Below the pieces are notes generated by a model. That model was not told the DNA's origin, did not search any database, and saw only the letters and a program-made list of their open reading frames with translations. Shown here piece by piece: positions 6,901 through 10,690 of a DNA stretch of 10,690 nucleotides (positions are counted from its first letter, which is position 1; every line of letters starts with the position of its first letter). Position numbers and translations under genes: made by a program. Source of the DNA: Spirochaetota bacterium (lineage in GTDB: Bacteria; Spirochaetota; UBA4802; UBA5550); the NCBI GenBank assembly GCA_022704585.1, contig JAKJGD010000029.1:1-10690 (forward strand), given 5' to 3'.

Positions 6901-7770
6901 ATGAAAGCCGAAGATATCAAGCAGATACTTATCGCCGGGGCCGGTACGATGGGCCAGAGCATCGGCCTTTCCTGCGCGGCGCACGGGTATGCCGTGGTGC
7001 TGTATGACGTGAAGGAAGATATGCTCGCAAAGGCACAAGAGAGCATGGGGAGAAAGATCGACAAGATGGCGGCAGCAGGGACCATAACGAAAGATGCGGC
7101 CGAATCGATGAAGGGGCGGATAACCTCGACCACGGACCTTGCCGCGGCCGGGTCCAACGCGGACCTGGTGAGCGAATCGATACCGGAAGACCCTGTCCTG
7201 AAGGGGGACCTGTTCGGCAGGCTGAACGGCGTGTGCCCGGAGCGCGCGATCTTCACCACCAACACCTCGTCTCTCGTGCCGTCGATGTTTGCGGATAAAA
7301 CCGGCAGGCCCGACCGTTTCCTCGCCCTTCATTTCCACCCGGGGTTCAAGCTGGTGGACGTGATGGGGCACGCGGGCACCTCGCCCGAGGTGGTCGAAAC
7401 CGTACGCCGCTTCAGCGAGCTGATCGGTCACTCCCCCATTGTGCTGAAAAAGGAGAAGGCCGGGTATGTGTTCAACTCGCTCTTTAATCCATGGCTCCTT
7501 GCCGCGCTCAACCTGGTTTCGCGCGACATCGCCTCGCCCGAGGACGTGGACCGCTCCTGGAAAGAGATGACCGCCATGCCGCTCGGGCCCTTCGCTCTCA
7601 TGGATTATGTCGGACTCGAGACAGTGTGGCGCATAACCGATTTCTGGGCGAAGAAACGGAACGACGAGAGCGCGCAGAAGAGCGCCGATCTCCTGAAGCA
7701 GTACGTTGACCGCGGCGAGCTGGGCATGAAGTCCGGGAAGGGTTTCTTCGACTATTCGGGCAGGAAGTAA
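6901..7770 (+). CDS. 3-hydroxyacyl-CoA dehydrogenase family protein
   Basis: The 289-residue length is typical of single-function 3-hydroxybutyryl-CoA-type dehydrogenases, which oxidise 3-hydroxyacyl-CoA with NAD in fatty-acid breakdown or reduce acetoacetyl-CoA in the opposite direction. The N-terminal Rossmann fold shows GAGTMG (13-18), ESIPE (92-96) and NTSS (121-124). His144 in LHFHPG matches the catalytic His. Asp153 sits where the partner Glu is usual, and the loop between them is about three residues shorter than in the classical enzyme. The C-terminal helical domain shows AGYVFN (187-192), PLGPFALMDYVGLET and a GELGMKSGKGFFDY ending, all as in the family. The ATG is preceded by GAGGT with eight bases between. 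The gene appears to be transcribed alone, divergent from the oxidoreductase operon. The family is sure; the substrate is not, and a related hydroxyacid dehydrogenase is an alternative. Confidence 0.87.
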   Translation: MKAEDIKQILIAGAGTMGQSIGLSCAAHGYAVVLYDVKEDMLAKAQESMGRKIDKMAAAGTITKDAAESMKGRITSTTDLAAAGSNADLVSESIPEDPVLKGDLFGRLNGVCPERAIFTTNTSSLVPSMFADKTGRPDRFLALHFHPGFKLVDVMGHAGTSPEVVETVRRFSELIGHSPIVLKKEKAGYVFNSLFNPWLLAALNLVSRDIASPEDVDRSWKEMTAMPLGPFALMDYVGLETVWRITDFWAKKRNDESAQKSADLLKQYVDRGELGMKSGKGFFDYSGRK

Positions 7771-7824
7771 GGGAATCTCCGCACTTCCAGTTGACCCGTT
7801 CCATTTCCCGGATCACTGAATCGG

Positions 7825-7885
7825 TTAGCGCATATTAATAACATTGGCTATTTACTATTAGCGATTGTTTTCTATATTAGTAACA
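7825..7885 (+). repeat. AT-rich leader with imperfect direct repeats ahead of the chemotaxis gene
   Basis: TTAGCG occurs at 7825-7830 and 7858-7863. ATATTAATAACA (7832-7843) recurs as ATATTAGTAACA (7874-7885) with one mismatch. The stretch is much richer in A+T than its surroundings. It holds a weak promoter candidate, TTTACT (7851-7856), 16 bases, then TATATT (7873-7878). It is either a regulatory region or a chance AT-rich spacer. Confidence 0.35.
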
Positions 7886-7926
7886 GGTAGCAAGAAGGCC
7901 TGTAAGCCATATGGAAAACAATACGT

Positions 7927-9540
7927 ATGAATGTTAGACTCACGCAACCGGATGCCTCCTCCATAGATGTTGAACGTTCTCCCAAGATGGTTCTCGAGAC
8001 AAGAGGTGCGCTGTTTTTCTCCGGCATACTCATCGTTATGACGGTGGTTGCGTCCATTTTTCAGTATATCGGCGGGAACGGCATCGCCCATATTCTCCCG
8101 ACCACGCTCGCATATTCTCTCTGCGTCGCCCTGGGTTTTGCCATATACGCGAAAAAAAGAAAGGGGCAGAACGCCACCCTGCTGTCCTGGCTGGTTGCGT
8201 TCCTGCTCACCGTCTTTGCGACCTTTGCCCGCTATAATTATGCGCTGACGTATGACTGGCAATACGCGATCGAAGGGCTTCATATCAGCGCGGTAACGCT
8301 GGTCTCGCTCTTCGTTCTCCAGTTCCTCTACCGGAAATCCATTTATCTTGTTTTTTTCGCCATTACGTTCATCAATTGGGTAGCCTTCCTGTACCTGGCG
8401 CACCTGAACGGCGTGCCGATGTACATGCAGGGATTGATCGGCGGCGAGGTCATTCACGGGAAGGTCATCCTGCTTCCGCAGGCTTATTTTATAATTGTGA
8501 TGATTGTCATCGGTTATATCAACTACAAGAACATCCCTGTCATTGAGGATTTCGACGCACGTGCGTCGAAACAGCGCGACAGGATAGCGAAGCAATCGGA
8601 ACAGCAGAAGGCGATGGCCGGCGAGATCCGGAACAGGATGCAGGAGCTCTTCAGGCTTGTCAGCGGCGAGAACGAAGAGCTTGCGGGATTCAACGCCCGG
8701 CTGCAGGGAGAGGTTGCAACGTTCGAGGAAATTTCGGCCACGATCGAGGAGCTCTCCAGTACGGCCGAAAAGATCCACGAGGTTGCCAACGACCAGGTCA
8801 ATGCCAACGGTGAGATGGCTGCGACCATGGAGGAATTCCTGGCCCTCAAGGAGCAGACGAAGGAAAAGCTCCGTTCGACCCTGACAAACATCAATGACGT
8901 CGTGAAGCAGATCGGCGCAAGCAGGAACGTCATTGATGATCTCGAGAATTCGATAGGCGAAATAAAAGACCAGAGCGACAGCATGGCGGCCCTGACCGCC
9001 CTGATCGTTGACATCGCGGAGCGGATCAACATGCTTTCGTTGAACGCTACCATCGAGGCGGCGCGGGCCGGGAACCAGGGGCGCGGGTTCGCCGTTGTTG
9101 CCGCCGAGATCGGGAAGATGGCCGTCAGGACCGGGGAGAGCGTTAAAATGATCGAAGATACCCTCCACCGGAGCCGGCAGATCACGGAGCACAGCGTCAC
9201 TACCATCAAGGGAGCCTCGGCCTACGTTAAGGACATCATGGAGCAGATGATCGACAGCACCGAAAAGATCAATTTTTTAAGCGATACCATGGTACTTGAA
9301 GAAAAATTCCTGAAACGGATCGACAACCAGATGAAAATTAACGTGCAGCTTTCCCGGGATACCGGCCTCGGCGTCAGGGAGCAGACGATCGCCCTCGAGA
9401 ACACGAACAGGGCCCTCGATGATCTCAATCATGACGTTGCTTCAATGGCCGAGGGGATCAACAGGATATCGCGGTCGGTGACGGAAATATCCGGCAACGC
9501 ACGCTCGCTTGTCAGCCGGGCGGCAGAGGTGAAAATTTAA
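7927..9540 (+). CDS. Methyl-accepting chemotaxis protein with six-helix membrane region
   Basis: The 537-residue receptor has an N-terminal membrane region with about six helices (roughly 28-48, 54-75, 84-102, 115-135, 138-158, 180-199) and only short loops, so there is no periplasmic ligand domain. No HAMP domain is evident; a charged coiled segment (200-260) leads straight into the signalling coiled coil. The conserved hairpin tip that contacts CheA and CheW lies around 364-400: ERINMLSLNATIEAARAG then QGRGFAVVAAEIGKMA. Signals are likely sensed in or at the membrane, or through the cytoplasmic part. The ATG start has only a weak GGAA upstream. An in-frame stop at 7903 means the start cannot lie further upstream, except at non-standard codons. 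No other chemotaxis gene is nearby. The gene converges on the HD-GYP gene with an 86-base gap. Confidence 0.92.
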   Translation: MNVRLTQPDASSIDVERSPKMVLETRGALFFSGILIVMTVVASIFQYIGGNGIAHILPTTLAYSLCVALGFAIYAKKRKGQNATLLSWLVAFLLTVFATFARYNYALTYDWQYAIEGLHISAVTLVSLFVLQFLYRKSIYLVFFAITFINWVAFLYLAHLNGVPMYMQGLIGGEVIHGKVILLPQAYFIIVMIVIGYINYKNIPVIEDFDARASKQRDRIAKQSEQQKAMAGEIRNRMQELFRLVSGENEELAGFNARLQGEVATFEEISATIEELSSTAEKIHEVANDQVNANGEMAATMEEFLALKEQTKEKLRSTLTNINDVVKQIGASRNVIDDLENSIGEIKDQSDSMAALTALIVDIAERINMLSLNATIEAARAGNQGRGFAVVAAEIGKMAVRTGESVKMIEDTLHRSRQITEHSVTTIKGASAYVKDIMEQMIDSTEKINFLSDTMVLEEKFLKRIDNQMKINVQLSRDTGLGVREQTIALENTNRALDDLNHDVASMAEGINRISRSVTEISGNARSLVSRAAEVKI

Positions 9541-9626
9541 AACGTATTTCCGATATGTGCCGGGCGGGGAAACGATTAAAGCGTGCCGTGCCGTGCGGCA
9601 GTGCCTGCCCCGGGGAAGCGCCCGTT

Positions 9627-10690
9627 TCAATCCAGATACTTATCCAGAATGACTTCCATGCCGCCCCCCTGATCGGAGACCCGGTACTCCAGGACACTCC
9701 TGTTGTCGCGTTTCGGGGTTGAAAACTTCACGGTCACCCGTTTTGTCTCATCGTACTTGTTCCCGTGGATGATGGCGTTCCTGATAATCTCTCCCAGGCC
9801 GGATGCTATGAGGTCCGTTGTTTCCCTGGCGAGATCGGCACGGGATTTCATTTCCGCGAGTACCTTCTCGACAACCGTTAACTCGAAGTTGACATTGCTG
9901 GGGAAGACCCACTCGGACGTATCTCCCGTTTTCTCGTACCTGATGTCGTTTTCGTTGATGATGTACACCAGGTTCTTCCTGTCGATAAGCTGGACCAGCC
10001 CGCCAACGAGAAGGGGGTCATGGAGAGCGCCCTTCTGCTGCTCGAGCTCGCCGATGATCTTCTCCTTCTTGTCCTCCACCTGGAATTCGCTGCGGCCCAG
10101 CATGGCGACAAAATCATCAACAAGGCCGATGATCCGGGCGCCGATTACGATGTTGCCTCCCGCGAGGCGGGACGGGTAGCCGGACCCGTTGTACCGCTCA
10201 TGGTGCTGGGCGATGATCAGCTTGACGCCGGTCAGTTCCTTCAGGGACTCGATGATCTCAATGCTTTTCCTCGGATGGTCTTCTATTATCTGCCGCTCCG
10301 GGTCCGAGATATGGTTGGGGCTGCTGGCAAGGTCGTCGGGAATCCCCATCATCCCGATGTCGTGGAGCAGGGCGGCGATCCGAATCTCCTCGATAACGTC
10401 GGCCGGAATGCCGAGGCGCCGGGCCAGCAACAGCGAGATGCGGGCTACATTCTGCGTAAATTCATAGAGCCTGGTGGAACTCGCAAGCAGGATCGAGGTG
10501 ATGATGTCGATCGAGCCGGAGAACAGGCTCGCTTTTTCCGACGAGAGGATCTCGATCCTTTTCAACGCCCGGGAGGACCGGTCCGAGAGCAGCATCGCCT
10601 GGGATATGGTGAAAATGAAGACGCCGGCACTGGTAACATTGCCGAAGGAGATTATCTGCTCGTGGTAGAGAACGTTAATGATCACGGCGG
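9627..10690 (-). CDS. Membrane HD-GYP domain protein with a shortened RsbW-like ATPase domain, 5' partial
   Basis: The frame is open to the window edge, so the start is outside; residues are counted here from the internal GTG at 10685. Residues 1-50 hold a membrane helix and a LSDRSSRALKRIEILS segment like the end of a 7TM (7TMR-DISM) module. Residues 70-200 are an HD-GYP domain, the family that hydrolyses cyclic di-GMP: HD at 108-109, HP at 137-138, HHERYNGSGYP (161-171) and Asp190 are kept. The HDIGK lysine is Met112, and the second Asp of the DxxDA motif is Val193. Residues 265-352 match the RsbW/SpoIIAB-type ATPase: an N-box EIIRNAIIHGNK (299-310) and the first glycine box DQGGG (338-342). 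The protein ends ten residues later, so the second glycine box is missing. Convergent with the chemotaxis receptor gene; no regulator partner is visible. Confidence 0.87.
   Translation of the reverse strand, partial: AVIINVLYHEQIISFGNVTSAGVFIFTISQAMLLSDRSSRALKRIEILSSEKASLFSGSIDIITSILLASSTRLYEFTQNVARISLLLARRLGIPADVIEEIRIAALLHDIGMMGIPDDLASSPNHISDPERQIIEDHPRKSIEIIESLKELTGVKLIIAQHHERYNGSGYPSRLAGGNIVIGARIIGLVDDFVAMLGRSEFQVEDKKEKIIGELEQQKGALHDPLLVGGLVQLIDRKNLVYIINENDIRYEKTGDTSEWVFPSNVNFELTVVEKVLAEMKSRADLARETTDLIASGLGEIIRNAIIHGNKYDETKRVTVKFSTPKRDNRSVLEYRVSDQGGGMEVILDKYLD

Noticed and set aside
6622..7431. A 269-codon open frame on the - strand covering the control region and dehydrogenase
   Set aside because: No ribosome site or family motif, and it opposes the well-supported 3-hydroxyacyl-CoA dehydrogenase gene.
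7858..9192. A 444-codon open frame on the - strand
   Set aside because: It lies antisense to the clear chemotaxis receptor gene, and its sequence is rich in His, Arg and Asp without family motifs, as expected of a shadow frame in GC-rich DNA.
9541..9626. Possible terminator or GTGCC repeats between the chemotaxis and HD-GYP genes
   Set aside because: The GC-rich stretch has short overlapping dyads and a few GTGCC-like units, but no stem with a T-run on either strand, so I do not call a terminator or a repeat array.

Overview
This window is a GC-rich bacterial chromosome segment that holds nine genes, two of them cut by the window edges. Genes sit on both strands, most have good Shine-Dalgarno sequences, and two clear rho-independent terminators are present. 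No rRNA, tRNA, CRISPR array, insertion sequence or phage gene was seen. A FecR-domain lipoprotein, a six-helix methyl-accepting chemotaxis protein without a periplasmic sensor, and an HD-GYP protein joined to both a 7TM-type membrane remnant and an RsbW-like ATPase domain together resemble the signalling repertoire of environmental Spirochaetota (Leptospirales-like). That is a judgement from gene style, not a proof; a deltaproteobacterial-type lineage is also possible.

Left part (1-2342): the 3' portion of a form IV RuBisCO-like protein on the + strand, ending in a strong terminator. It is followed by a convergent FecR-domain lipoprotein gene on the - strand. A small DUF1805 (YunC-like) gene is divergent from fecR and ends in its own terminator.

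Centre (2469-6614, - strand): a three-gene operon read right to left from a candidate promoter at 6586-6614. The order is a Gfo/Idh/MocA-type oxidoreductase carrying an extra C-terminal SCP2-like domain, then a GPH-family (MelB-like) cation:sugar symporter, then a second 12-helix MFS transporter whose start overlaps the symporter stop. The operon looks like an uptake and oxidation module for a sugar, glycoside or sugar-like compound. The SCP2 domain hints that the compound or its carrier may be hydrophobic.

A 365-base divergent control region (6536-6900) follows. It carries a perfect 17-bp odd palindrome and a good -35 element in front of a + strand 3-hydroxyacyl-CoA dehydrogenase gene.

Right part (7771-10690): an AT-rich leader and the chemotaxis receptor gene on +, converging on the HD-GYP/ATPase gene on -, whose 5' end lies outside the window. 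The HD-GYP protein keeps most metal ligands but has changes in its signature motifs. Its ATPase domain stops just after the first glycine box, so it may not be a working kinase. The most notable items are the oxidoreductase-SCP2 fusion, the RuBisCO-like protein with replaced phosphate-binding residues, the truncated HD-GYP/RsbW-type protein, and the palindromic operator candidate.
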